Counted from the stretch's first letter, positions 1 through 5,349 are shown. The stretch: 7,238 nucleotides of DNA from Desulfobacterales bacterium (GCA_030689795.1 JAUYEO010000076.1:1-7238), one strand, 5' to 3'. The notes: generated by a model from the sequence alone, not told the origin. Numbers and translations are program-made.

Positions 1-1
1 A

Positions 2-115
2 AAATCGGTTAAAGATTATACCGAAGCCATTGGAAAGATTAAAAAAGGTGAGACCTTTAAAATTTTTCTTTGGAGATCGAAGGTCGGATTTATAATTGCC
101 AAGCTGACGAAGTGA
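2..115 (+). CDS. C-terminal end of a probable PDZ-domain (HtrA/DegP-like) serine protease, 5' truncated by window edge
   Basis: The frame opening at base 2 reads 37 codons to a TGA at 113-115 with no internal stop. The peptide contains DYTEAIGKIKKGETFKIFLW and ends IIAKLTK. A helix with a K-I-K-K-G turn followed by two short beta strands (FKIFLWR, GFIIAKL) matches the end of a C-terminal PDZ domain as in periplasmic Deg/Htr proteases, where 'i.k.kkG..v.l.v.R.g...fv.l' closes the protein. The catalytic domain would lie outside the window, so the protease call is inference from this tail alone; another PDZ protein is possible. The TGA lies inside the word AAGTGAATAG, which recurs as a repeat unit at 1244-1271, so the end of the gene coincides with the start of a repeat patch. 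Confidence 0.55.
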   Translation, partial: KSVKDYTEAIGKIKKGETFKIFLWRSKVGFIIAKLTK

Positions 116-121
116 ATAGAA

Positions 122-195
122 GGGTCAAAGGCACAGAGGCACAAAGGCACGGAAAAGCAAGAGGCAAAGGGTCAGAGGCACAAAGCACAAAGCGG
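122..195. repeat. GGCACARA octamer repeat patch
   Basis: Positions 130-153 are three octamers in exact phase (GGCACAGA, GGCACAAA, then GGCACGGA). Looser copies (GAGGCAAAGG, CAGAGGCACAAAGCACAAAG) continue to about 195. The same words return at 1197-1226, in part near 1364-1380, and at 2738-2757. On the minus strand they translate to Leu/Cys/Ser-rich strings that look like small ORFs, but there is no coding support for them. Confidence 0.85.
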
Positions 196-219
196 GAAAA
201 AACGTGAGGGGTGAGAACG

Positions 220-269
220 TCGAACATCGAACTTCGAAGTACGATGTTCGAACGACGATCAACGAACCA
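220..269. repeat. Seven in-phase CGA-heptamers containing a 32-nt near-perfect palindrome
   Basis: From 221 to 269 there are seven consecutive 7-nt units, all beginning with CGA (for example CGAACAT, CGAAGTA, CGATGTT, CGAACCA). Positions 220-251 are also a palindrome: TCGAACATCG at 220-229 pairs with CGATGTTCGA at 242-251, and the middle ACTTCGAAGT (231-240) is self-complementary. Only the A/A pair at 230/241 breaks the symmetry. A related 7-nt patch lies after pth (4314-4383). Confidence 0.85.
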
Positions 270-274
270 GAAAC

Positions 275-320
275 CCCGCCACAAAGAAGGCGGGCCTTCG
301 GCAGAAACCAGAAACTAAGA
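275..320. repeat. CCGCC/GGCGG hairpin followed by a shared CCTTCGGCAG...AAACCAGAAACTAAGAG tail
   Basis: CCCGCC (275-280) pairs with GGCGGG (289-294) across an 8-nt loop. The downstream GGCGGGCCTTCGGCAG (289-304) is repeated at 2690-2705, and AAACCAGAAACTAAGAG recurs near 2720-2736. The same modules are therefore reused in two intergenic patches. There is no T-tract, so this is not a typical intrinsic terminator. Confidence 0.75.
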
Positions 321-353
321 GTGGCACATAGGCACCCAGAAAAGAATTGTTAT

Positions 354-1187
354 TTGCAAATACTTTCGCCTGCAAAGATAAACCTGTTTTTGCATGTTTC
401 GGGGAAAAGGCCGGATGGATACCATGATATAGTATCTTTAATGTGCTGTGTAAGCCTGTATGATGTAATATCTTTTGATTTTGGCGGAGGCATTACATCT
501 GTTACATGCACCGATCCTGAAATTCCCTGTGATGAAAGGAACCATGCCCTGAAGGCTGCGTATCTTTTTCTCGGGAAATTCAGGAAAGATGAAGCAATAA
601 GGATACATATTGAAAAAAGAATTCCGGCAGGGGCAGGGCTTGGTGGAGGCAGCAGCAATGCCGCCGCTGTTTTATCGTGTTTAAACAGATATTTCGGCAA
701 TCCTTTTTCTGTTGAAGAGATCATGGCAATGGGGCTTGAGATCGGGGCTGATGTCCCGTTTTTTTTGTTTAAAAAACCTGCTTTAGCAACCGGAATAGGT
801 GAAAAGCTGAAAGAATATCCTCTGAAACTGCCTTATAAGATTCTGATTGTCTATCCGGGATTTGGTGTGTTGACGAAGAAGGTATATAATAATCTGAATT
901 TGAGATTGACAAATTGCAAAAATAAACTTAGAAAGCTTGCTTCTGTACAGGAATTTGATGCAAAGCTTCTTTGCAATGATCTCGAATCCGCTGCTGTTTC
1001 AAAATATCCTGAAATAAATGAGGTTAAAGAAGCCATTTTGAAACAGGGGGCCTCAGGGGTTCTTATGTCCGGAAGCGGGTCGTCTGTATTTGGCCTTTTT
1101 TCTGATAATGACAGAGCAATAAAAGCGGGCAACGCCATTTCGCATAACTTCAGGTGGCGTGTTTTTGTTGTTGATGCAATATGTTGA
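354..1187 (+). CDS. ispE: 4-diphosphocytidyl-2-C-methyl-D-erythritol kinase (IspE)
   Basis: Cytosolic GHMP kinase that phosphorylates CDP-ME at the 2-hydroxyl in the MEP (non-mevalonate) isoprenoid pathway. Seen in the 277-residue product: LSPAKINLFL at residues 4-13 with the expected catalytic-region Lys8, GKRPDGYH at 17-24, the GHMP ATP loop PAGAGLGGGSSNAA at 91-104, GADVPFF at 131-137 with the probable catalytic Asp133, and the C-terminal MSGSGSSVFGLF at 238-249. The length is normal for IspE. I chose the TTG at 354 because family homology begins at 'QILSPAKIN' and everything upstream in frame is repeat DNA. An in-frame GTG at 321 and ATG at 204 would translate repeats, so they are unlikely starts. 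The Shine-Dalgarno sequence is weak (AGAAAAG at about 339-345). Repeats surround the gene on both sides; tRNA-Gln follows 198 bp downstream. Confidence 0.93.
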   Translation: MQILSPAKINLFLHVSGKRPDGYHDIVSLMCCVSLYDVISFDFGGGITSVTCTDPEIPCDERNHALKAAYLFLGKFRKDEAIRIHIEKRIPAGAGLGGGSSNAAAVLSCLNRYFGNPFSVEEIMAMGLEIGADVPFFLFKKPALATGIGEKLKEYPLKLPYKILIVYPGFGVLTKKVYNNLNLRLTNCKNKLRKLASVQEFDAKLLCNDLESAAVSKYPEINEVKEAILKQGASGVLMSGSGSSVFGLFSDNDRAIKAGNAISHNFRWRVFVVDAIC

Positions 1188-1196
1188 GAAAGAAGT

Positions 1197-1226
1197 GGCA
1201 AAGGGGCAGAGGCACAAAGGCACAAA
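1197..1226. repeat. GGCACAAA octamer patch directly after ispE
   Basis: Two exact GGCACAAA octamers (1211-1218, 1219-1226) are preceded by GGCAAAGG and GGCAGA variants, 10 nt after the ispE stop. They belong to the same family as 122-195. Confidence 0.85.
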
Positions 1227-1243
1227 GTGAAAATAAGTAAACA

Positions 1244-1271
1244 GTGAATAGTGAATAGTGAAAAGTGAATA
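1244..1271. repeat. GTGAATA heptamer repeat, four units
   Basis: Four contiguous 7-nt units are present: GTGAATA three times and GTGAAAA once, in exact phase. Single copies of the word mark the stop codon of the first gene (112-118) and the GTG start of rluD (5523). Confidence 0.9.
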
Positions 1272-1284
1272 GAAGACTGGTAAC

Positions 1285-1320
1285 GGTTCAAGCCGTTCAA
1301 GCGGCTCAAGCGGTTCAAAC
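1285..1320. repeat. GGTTCAAGC nonamer repeat, four units
   Basis: Four contiguous 9-nt units occur: GGTTCAAGC, CGTTCAAGC, GGCTCAAGC and GGTTCAAAC. They differ only by substitutions. A related GGGTCAAGCGGCAGG stands at about 2704-2718. The stretch from 1321 to the tRNA at 1386 holds only purine-rich repeat fragments (GAGCACGAAGAAATG, GCAAAGGGGCAGAGG); I see no clear tRNA promoter there. Confidence 0.88.
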
Positions 1321-1385
1321 AGCCTGAGGTGGAGAAGAGCACGAAGAAATGTAAGAAAAAGAGCAAAGGGGCAGAGGTAGGACAC

Positions 1386-1460
1386 TGGGGCGTCGTCAAG
1401 CGGTAAGACACAGGATTTTGGTTCCTGCATCCGGAGGTTCGAATCCTCCCGCCCCAACCA
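1386..1460 (+). tRNA. tRNA-Gln (anticodon UUG), CCA encoded
   Basis: Acceptor stem TGGGGCG (1386-1392) pairs with CGCCCCA (1450-1456), followed by discriminator A1457 and an encoded CCA (1458-1460). Anticodon stem CAGGA/TCCTG encloses loop TTTTGGT (1416-1422), giving anticodon TTG at 1418-1420, which reads CAA/CAG glutamine codons. T stem GGAGG/CCTCC encloses TTCGAAT. The variable loop is 5 nt. The cloverleaf is complete at 75 nt. A tRNA-Gln between ispE and prs is, from memory, common in sulfate-reducing Desulfobacterota. It may be cut from an ispE transcript, since no separate promoter is evident. Confidence 0.97.
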
Positions 1461-1491
1461 GGAGAGCAGACGGCTTAACCAATAAAAAAAA

Positions 1492-1699
1492 GTAACTATT
1501 CGGCCACAGATTCACACAGATGAACGCAGATAGATTTAAATACAGAGAAATAACGTAACTACTCAGTCTAAAGCTTACAGCCTATAGCCTACAGTCTAAA
1601 CAACCTGAGCAGTTACAAGATTTGTATATGATAATAAACGAAAAAATATCAGTCCGCCAATCAGTGTGGCGGAGTGTAGATCTGTGGCTGAGTAGTTAC
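1492..1699. mobile_element. Inverted-repeat element, copy 1 (MITE-like), carrying an insertion
   Basis: The left end 1492-1517 (GTAACTATTCGGCCACAG...) matches the reverse complement of the right end 1674-1699 at 22 of 26 positions. Inside the left arm are three in-phase decamers (CACAGATTCA, CACAGATGAA, CGCAGATAGA at 1505-1534). Inside the right arm is a hairpin, TCCGCCA/TGGCGGA (1653-1659, 1667-1673), with a 7-nt loop. The shorter copy at 4605-4719 has the same arms but lacks about 90 bp of the middle, which here includes the smaller element at 1555-1616. There is no ORF, so movement would need a helper enzyme acting in trans. It ends 16 nt before the prs start codon. Confidence 0.75.
1555..1616. 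mobile_element. Nested 62-bp inverted-repeat unit with heptamer core
   Basis: GTAACTACTCAG (1555-1566) and CTGAGCAGTTAC (1605-1616) are inverted repeats at 11 of 12 positions, and these tips match the tips of the enclosing element. The core 1565-1599 is five exact-phase heptamers (AGTCTAA, AGCTTAC, AGCCTAT, AGCCTAC, AGTCTAA). It sits inside the region missing from the 4605-4719 copy, which suggests a later insertion. A similar heptamer core lies at 2837-2864. Confidence 0.65.
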
Positions 1700-1715
1700 T
1701 AAAAATGAGAAAAAA

Positions 1716-2654
1716 ATGAATGACTATGTAATTTTTTCGGGCAACTCAACTCCTGAGCTTTCAAATAAAATCTGTGATTATTTAAAAGTTCCACTGGGCG
1801 GAGCCAAGGTTAAAACCTTCAGTGACGGGGAGATCCAGATCGAAATAAATGAAAACGTCAGAGCAAAAGATGTTTTTGTAATTCAATCGACATGTTTTCC
1901 TGTAAATGACAACCTTGTTGAGTTGCTTCTTATGATTGACGCATTCAAACGTTCTTCTGCGCGGAGAATAACCGCTGTTATTCCATATTATGGTTATTCA
2001 AGGCAGGATAAGAAGGTGGCTCCACGTGTTCCGATAAGCGCAAGACTGGTTGCCGATCTTCTAATTGTTGCGGGAACCAACAGGGTAATTACAATGGACC
2101 TGCATGCAGGACAGATCCAGGGTTTTTTTAATATTCCGGTCGACAACCTGTTTGCAGCCCCATTTATTATTGATTATATAAGATCGACGTTTCGGGATAA
2201 TCTTGTTATAGTTTCTCCCGACGCAGGAGGAGCGGAAAGGGCAAGAGCTTATGCAAAGCGTCTTAATTGCGACCTGGCCGTGATCGATAAACGGCGGGAG
2301 GCTCCAAACAAGGCAAAGGCCATGTCGGTTATAGGAGAGGTGAAGGGAAAGGTTGCAATAATTCTTGATGACATGGTCGATACGGCAGGCACCCTTACGG
2401 AGGCTTCGGCTGCAATTATGGAATATGGAGCGAAAGAAGTTCACGCCTGCTGTTCGCATCCTGTTTTATCCGGTCCGTCAGTGCAGCGCATAAAAGATTC
2501 AGCTTTAAAGAGTATTATTGTAACAGATTCGATACCTTTGAGAGAAGAAGCTTCAAAGTGCACTAAAATTAAGGTATTATCAATATCAAAACTTGTCGGA
2601 GAGGCAATAATCCGTAGTTATAACGGAGATTCGGTAACCTCTCTGTTTGTATAG
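1716..2654 (+). CDS. prs: Ribose-phosphate pyrophosphokinase (PRPP synthetase, class I)
   Basis: Cytosolic enzyme transferring pyrophosphate from ATP to ribose 5-phosphate. PRPP feeds purine, pyrimidine, NAD, histidine and tryptophan synthesis. Seen in the 312-residue product: the N-terminal FSDGEIQIEINENVR region (35-49), the ATP-contacting YSRQDKK (94-100), the class signature MDLHAGQIQGFF (127-138) with metal-binding His130, SPDAGGAERARAYAKRL (167-183), the flexible-loop KRR at 192-194, and the PRPP-binding DDMVDTAGT (218-226). Length and all motifs are intact. The ATG at 1716 starts at the usual family N-terminus; the upstream ribosome-binding site is weak (a GAGA at 1707-1710). The inverted-repeat element ends only 16 nt upstream, so the native promoter and leader may have been replaced or displaced by repeat DNA. 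Confidence 0.97.
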   Translation: MNDYVIFSGNSTPELSNKICDYLKVPLGGAKVKTFSDGEIQIEINENVRAKDVFVIQSTCFPVNDNLVELLLMIDAFKRSSARRITAVIPYYGYSRQDKKVAPRVPISARLVADLLIVAGTNRVITMDLHAGQIQGFFNIPVDNLFAAPFIIDYIRSTFRDNLVIVSPDAGGAERARAYAKRLNCDLAVIDKRREAPNKAKAMSVIGEVKGKVAIILDDMVDTAGTLTEASAAIMEYGAKEVHACCSHPVLSGPSVQRIKDSALKSIIVTDSIPLREEASKCTKIKVLSISKLVGEAIIRSYNGDSVTSLFV

Positions 2655-2880
2655 AAAGAAAGGATTCGAGGATTCCCGCCATAGTGATTGGCGGGCCTTC
2701 GGCAGGGGTCAAGCGGCAGGAAACCAGAAACTAAGAGGGTCAAAGGCACAAAGTGAAAAGGCGTTCCGCCATAAAAATTGGCGGACCTGCGGGAGGCGAA
2801 AGGCTGTCAGCTAATCCGCCAAACAGTGTGGCGGACAGTCTAACAACCTACAGACTAACTTTAGACACAGTTGAGTCTCC
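2655..2880. repeat. Composite repeat patch after prs
   Basis: There is no gene here. In order: two octamers AGGATTCG and AGGATTCC (2661-2676); three hairpins with 7-bp stems and 7-nt loops (CCCGCCA/TGGCGGG at 2675-2695, TCCGCCA/TGGCGGA at 2765-2785 and at 2815-2835); the CCTTCGGCAG and AAACCAGAAACTAAGAG modules shared with 289-320; a GGTCAAAGGCACAAAG run (2738-2757); and 7-nt phased words from 2837 to 2864 (AGTCTAA, CAACCTA and so on). No T-tract follows the hairpins, so no clear prs terminator is visible. Confidence 0.8.
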
Positions 2881-2897
2881 GGATGGAAACTAAATAA

Positions 2898-3049
2898 GAT
2901 GCCCTCGTAAAAAGTCAAAATTCAGACGGCAAAGTAAAAAGCTCATTATGCAAGGCGCGCGAATCTTGAGGAATGAAGCGTACTTTTGGTACGCTGCAAT
3001 GACGAAAGATGAAGCGCAACACAGCAGAATGACTTTTTAGGAAGCCGTC
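2898..3049. mobile_element. MITE-like element with TAAAAAGTCA terminal inverted repeats
   Basis: TAAAAAGTCA (2908-2917) and TGACTTTTTA (3030-3039) form a perfect 10-bp inverted repeat. Extending outward to 2898 and 3049, 16 of 21 positions pair. The interior holds a perfect hairpin AGCGTAC-TTTTG-GTACGCT (2977-2995) and a GGCGCGCGAATC segment. No long ORF is present. It ends 5 nt before the rplY ribosome-binding site. From memory this resembles an element seen dispersed in Desulfobacterales genomes, which I could not check. Confidence 0.65.
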
Positions 3050-3053
3050 AAAT

Positions 3054-3060
3054 AAGGAGG
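3054..3060 (+). promoter_or_regulatory. Strong Shine-Dalgarno site deciding the TTG start of rplY
   Basis: AAGGAGG is an ideal anti-16S match, 8 nt before TTG at 3069. This spacing fixes the unusual TTG as the start. No in-frame ATG gives the conserved L25 N-terminus. Confidence 0.85.
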
Positions 3061-3068
3061 AGATACTT

Positions 3069-3701
3069 TTGGAATTCATACAGCTTAAAGCAAAGGTAAG
3101 AGAATCTGTCGGGAACAGTCCGGCCAGAGCATTGCGCCGCACTGGAGAAATTCCGGCTGTAGTCTATGGCCCTGGGAAAGACACGGTTTTACTGTCGGTT
3201 TCAACCAAAGAACTTGGAGATATATTAAAAAAGTCAAATGTAGGACAGGTTATCTTGAGCCTCGAGATCCAAAACGGCGGCCTGCATACGAGAACTGCCA
3301 TGATCAAGGAATTGCAAATCCATCCTGTTTCAAGGAAATATCTGCATGTTGATTTCTATGAAATTGCCATGGATAGAAAGATCAAGGTTAAAGTTCCGGT
3401 TGTCACCAGGGGGATTGCAAAGGGTATAGATTTCGGTGGAATGCTTCAGGTTATCCAGAGGGAAATAGAGGTGCTGTGTTTACCTGCCGGAATCCCGAAA
3501 ACAATCGAGATTGATATCGCCGAACTTAATATCGGCGATTCAATACATGTAAGAGACATCGTGCTTCCTGAAGGAGTTGAGATTCCTGCGGATGTGAATT
3601 ATACGGTAGTAACTGTTCTTGCGACCAAGGTTGAAGAAAAGGTTGCTGAAGAAGAAGGCGAGGTTGTAGAAGAGACCGAAGCCAAGGAAGAAACAGAATA
3701 A
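3069..3701 (+). CDS. rplY: 50S ribosomal protein bL25, long CTC/TL5 form
   Basis: Binds 5S rRNA in the large ribosomal subunit; the long form adds a C-terminal beta domain and in several bacteria is a general-stress (Ctc) protein. Seen in 210 residues: an N-terminal L25 domain (about 4-97) with ARALRRTGEIPAVVYG (19-34) and KELQIHPVSRKYLHVDFYEI (80-99), a TL5-like domain (about 101-186), then a very acidic tail (187-210) rich in Glu, as is common in long bL25 proteins. The start is TTG with a strong ribosome-binding site. The stop lies 3 nt before the pth ATG, so the two genes are almost certainly cotranscribed and perhaps translationally coupled. The MITE-like element upstream leaves no recognisable native promoter within 150 bp. 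Confidence 0.95.
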   Translation: MEFIQLKAKVRESVGNSPARALRRTGEIPAVVYGPGKDTVLLSVSTKELGDILKKSNVGQVILSLEIQNGGLHTRTAMIKELQIHPVSRKYLHVDFYEIAMDRKIKVKVPVVTRGIAKGIDFGGMLQVIQREIEVLCLPAGIPKTIEIDIAELNIGDSIHVRDIVLPEGVEIPADVNYTVVTVLATKVEEKVAEEEGEVVEETEAKEETE

Positions 3702-3704
3702 TGT

Positions 3705-4310
3705 ATGCCAGATAAAAGAGTTTGCCTGGTTGCAGGGTTGGGTAATCCAGGTGATACATATGCCAAAACCCGTCATAATGCAGGCTTTATGGTGGTTGAT
3801 GCATTGTCGGAGGCGTTTTCGATCCCGGTTGAGAAAAAAAAGTTCGAAGTGGTATATGGGCGTGGAACAATAAAAGGAGTTGATGTTGTTCTGGCAAAGC
3901 CGATGGCCTACATGAACAGAAGCGGTCCCCCGGTTCAAAACCTTTCAAATTTTTACAGAATTTTATGCGAGGATATACTGATCATTTATGATGACATAGA
4001 CCTTGCTTTTGGAAGATTAAAAATAAATGTAAAAGGGGGGCATGGAGGTCACAAAGGCATAAAATCTTTAATAGATGCTTTTGGAGGAGATGATCTTCCA
4101 AGGCTCCGCGTGGGTGTCGGGCGTTCCGACTCCGGGATCAGTGTTTCCGATTATGTTCTGGGAAGGTTCAGCGATAAGGAAAAAGATGATCTTGACCGGA
4201 TAATACAAACTGCCCGGGATGCCGCAGTTACGGTTCTTTGTGATGGAATAACAGAAGGGATGAACAGGTTTAACGAAAAAAGAACCATGAAGTCAAGCGA
4301 TGAGGGGTAA
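3705..4310 (+). CDS. pth: Peptidyl-tRNA hydrolase
   Basis: Cytosolic esterase releasing peptides from prematurely dropped peptidyl-tRNA so that the tRNA is recycled. Seen in 201 residues: GLGNPGDTYAKTRHNAG (11-27) with Asn14 and catalytic His24, KPMAYMNRSG (65-74) with Asn71, IIYDDIDL (93-100) carrying the supporting Asp96, and GGHGGHKGIKSLI (111-123). The last motif is GGHGGHNG in E. coli; here Lys117 replaces the tRNA-contacting Asn, a change I believe occurs in other Desulfobacterota and Gram-positive relatives but could not verify. The gene begins 3 nt after the rplY stop with no good Shine-Dalgarno of its own at normal spacing (AAGGAAG lies about 15 nt upstream), consistent with coupling. 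Heptamer repeats begin 3 nt after the stop. Confidence 0.96.
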   Translation: MPDKRVCLVAGLGNPGDTYAKTRHNAGFMVVDALSEAFSIPVEKKKFEVVYGRGTIKGVDVVLAKPMAYMNRSGPPVQNLSNFYRILCEDILIIYDDIDLAFGRLKINVKGGHGGHKGIKSLIDAFGGDDLPRLRVGVGRSDSGISVSDYVLGRFSDKEKDDLDRIIQTARDAAVTVLCDGITEGMNRFNEKRTMKSSDEG

Positions 4311-4313
4311 TGC

Positions 4314-4383
4314 CGGAAATCGAATATCGTACATCGTATATCGGGAATTAAATGTCGAAGTACGAAGTTCTATGTACGAAATA
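4314..4383. repeat. Ten in-phase CG-initial heptamers after pth
   Basis: Ten consecutive 7-nt units run from 4314 to 4383, eight of them beginning CG (CGGAAAT, CGTACAT, CGAAGTA, CGAAATA and similar). Phase is never lost although sequences diverge. Inverted arms TCGTACAT (4327-4334) and ATGTACGA (4372-4379) can pair. It is the same style as 220-269. From 4384 to 4440 only loose AGAAACCGGAGAAACA-type repeat words are seen. Confidence 0.82.
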
Positions 4384-4445
4384 ATACATGTGAAATACGG
4401 ACCAGATAATAGAAACCGGAGAAACAAATAGAACACAGTAAAACG

Positions 4446-4483
4446 AAGGATTGACGAGCCCGTTGCGGCGCCAATCCTTTTTT
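4446..4483 (+). terminator. Intrinsic terminator of the rplY-pth unit
   Basis: AAGGATTG (4446-4453) pairs with CAATCCTT (4472-4479) and runs into six T residues (4478-4483). The stem can extend by CG/CG past one mismatch. The loop is GC-rich (AGCCCGTTGCGG). It lies 135 bp after the pth stop and is the only hairpin-plus-T-tract in this intergenic region with classic form. Confidence 0.75.
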
Positions 4484-4509
4484 GTTTGCTTGTTTCTGAA
4501 AAGTATGTT

Positions 4510-4588
4510 AGTAAGTCATAAATTATTTCCTGAGTTTTTCTGGAAGGAAATAATTTAGTAAACTTACTTATCCCGTTTATCGGGGTTA
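4510..4588. repeat. Long hairpin plus CCCGTTTATCGGGG tag, copy 1
   Basis: AGTAAGT (4510-4516) pairs with ACTTACT (4562-4568), and AAATTATTTCCT (4520-4531) pairs perfectly with AGGAAATAATTT (4545-4556), giving 19 bp around a 13-nt loop. It is followed by a 23-nt tag (4566-4588, core CCCGTTTATCGGGG) found exactly, in inverse orientation, at 6869-6891 beside another large hairpin. Confidence 0.8.
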
Positions 4589-4604
4589 AATGTAAAACTC
4601 ATTT

Positions 4605-4719
4605 GTAGCTATTCAGCCACAGATTTACACAGATGAACGCAGATAGGTTTAAATACAAAGAAATAATATCAGTCCGCCAATCAGTGTGGCGGAGCGTAGA
4701 TCGGTGGCTGAGTAGTTAC
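4605..4719. mobile_element. Inverted-repeat element, copy 2 (compact, 115 bp)
   Basis: The left arm 4605-4630 (GTAGCTATTCAGCCACAG...) matches the reverse complement of 4694-4719 at 21 of 26 positions. Between them are the CACAGAT decamer words, an AT-rich spacer and the hairpin TCCGCCA-ATCAGTG-TGGCGGA (4673-4693). It has the same plan as 1492-1699 without the inserted middle, so it probably represents the uninterrupted form. No ORF and no clear target-site duplication were seen. Confidence 0.75.
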
Positions 4720-4743
4720 GTCTGTTTTACGTAAAAATAGACG
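4719..4743. promoter_or_regulatory. Palindrome upstream of carD (possible operator or terminator-like hairpin)
   Basis: CGTCT (4719-4723) and AGACG (4739-4743) flank the perfect 12-bp palindrome TTTTACGTAAAA (4725-4736). An AT-rich stretch with a T-run follows (4744-4760). It lies 46 bp before the carD start. The symmetry would suit a dimeric repressor site, but the hairpin plus T-run could also end transcription coming from upstream. I cannot separate these. Confidence 0.45.
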
Positions 4744-4788
4744 ATTTTTAATAATTTTTTTGCATGATGGAGTATATCAAATAATAAT

Positions 4789-5349
4789 ATGAGCCCAAAA
4801 AGAAACGGCAAACAGGTTAAAGTAAAAGTACAGGTGCAGGCTAAAAGAAAAGATGTGCGTGAGTTCCAGGTAGGAGATCTTGCCGTCTATCCGGCGCACG
4901 GGGTCGGGCGAATCGAGGCAATTGAAAACAAGGTTGTAAACGGTGAAAAGCACGATTTCTATATCATCAAGGTTCTGGAAAACGGCATGGTTATCATGAT
5001 CCCGACATGGAACGTAGATTCGGTTGGATTAAGGGATGTTATAAGCGAACGGGAAGTTCCCAAGATTTATGAGTTCATGAGAAACAAGAAAGAGGTGCCT
5101 GTTGACAGCCAGACATGGAACCGGAGATACAGGGACTACATGGATAAAATTAAAACCGGTTCACTCTATGATGTCGCGGAGGTTTTCAGGGATCTTTATC
5201 TTTTAAAGCTAACAAAGGATCTTTCTTTCGGAGAGCGAAAGCTTTATGATACAGCCCAGACTCTTCTGGTCAGGGAACTTTCAACTGCAAGGAACACCAG
5301 CGAAGACAAGATATTTTCAGAGATCGAATCATTATTTGTCCGGGAGTAA
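4789..5349 (+). CDS. CarD/CdnL-family RNA polymerase-binding transcription regulator
   Basis: CarD-family proteins bind the RNA polymerase beta subunit through a Tudor-like RID and contact promoter DNA near the -10 region, stabilising open complexes, often at rRNA and growth-related promoters. Seen in 186 residues: a Lys-rich N-terminal extension (1-24), the RID core beginning FQVGDLAVYPAHGVGRIEAI (26-45), VIMIPTWNVDSVGLRDVI (68-85), then the helical DNA-binding domain with VDSQTWNRRYRDYM (105-118) and LLKLTKDLSFGERKLYDTA (138-156). The Trp110 region fits the conserved promoter-fork tryptophan. The ATG at 4789 has no well-spaced ribosome-binding site (GGAG at 4769-4772 is 16 nt away), so the start is less certain than the family call. 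The stop TAA (5347-5349) lies on the edge of a repeat copy. The palindrome at 4719-4743 may control it. Confidence 0.93.
   Translation: MSPKRNGKQVKVKVQVQAKRKDVREFQVGDLAVYPAHGVGRIEAIENKVVNGEKHDFYIIKVLENGMVIMIPTWNVDSVGLRDVISEREVPKIYEFMRNKKEVPVDSQTWNRRYRDYMDKIKTGSLYDVAEVFRDLYLLKLTKDLSFGERKLYDTAQTLLVRELSTARNTSEDKIFSEIESLFVRE

Noticed and set aside
90..284. Minus-strand ORF rich in Leu, Cys and Ser (for example 'LCASVPL')
   Set aside because: It is the translation of GGCACA repeats; no ribosome-binding site or family pattern. The same applies to minus-strand ORFs over 851-1457.
204..353. N-terminal extension of IspE from an upstream in-frame ATG (327-residue version)
   Set aside because: The extra 50 codons run through CGA heptamers, a CCGCC hairpin and CAGAAACCAGAAAC words, and family homology starts only at the TTG at 354.
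122..1320. CRISPR array
   Set aside because: Units are 7-9 nt, degenerate and contiguous, with no constant 25-37 nt repeat alternating with unique spacers.
1285..1320. Nonamers containing TCAAGCGG derived from the tRNA-Gln D arm (GTCAAGCGGTAAGA at about 1395)
   Set aside because: The shared part is only 8-9 nt and matches general D-arm consensus; no other tRNA portion is copied. Origin from the tRNA is possible but unsupported.
2675..2835. Intrinsic terminators of prs
   Set aside because: Good stems but no following T-tract, and identical modules occur in non-terminal places, so they are treated as repeats.
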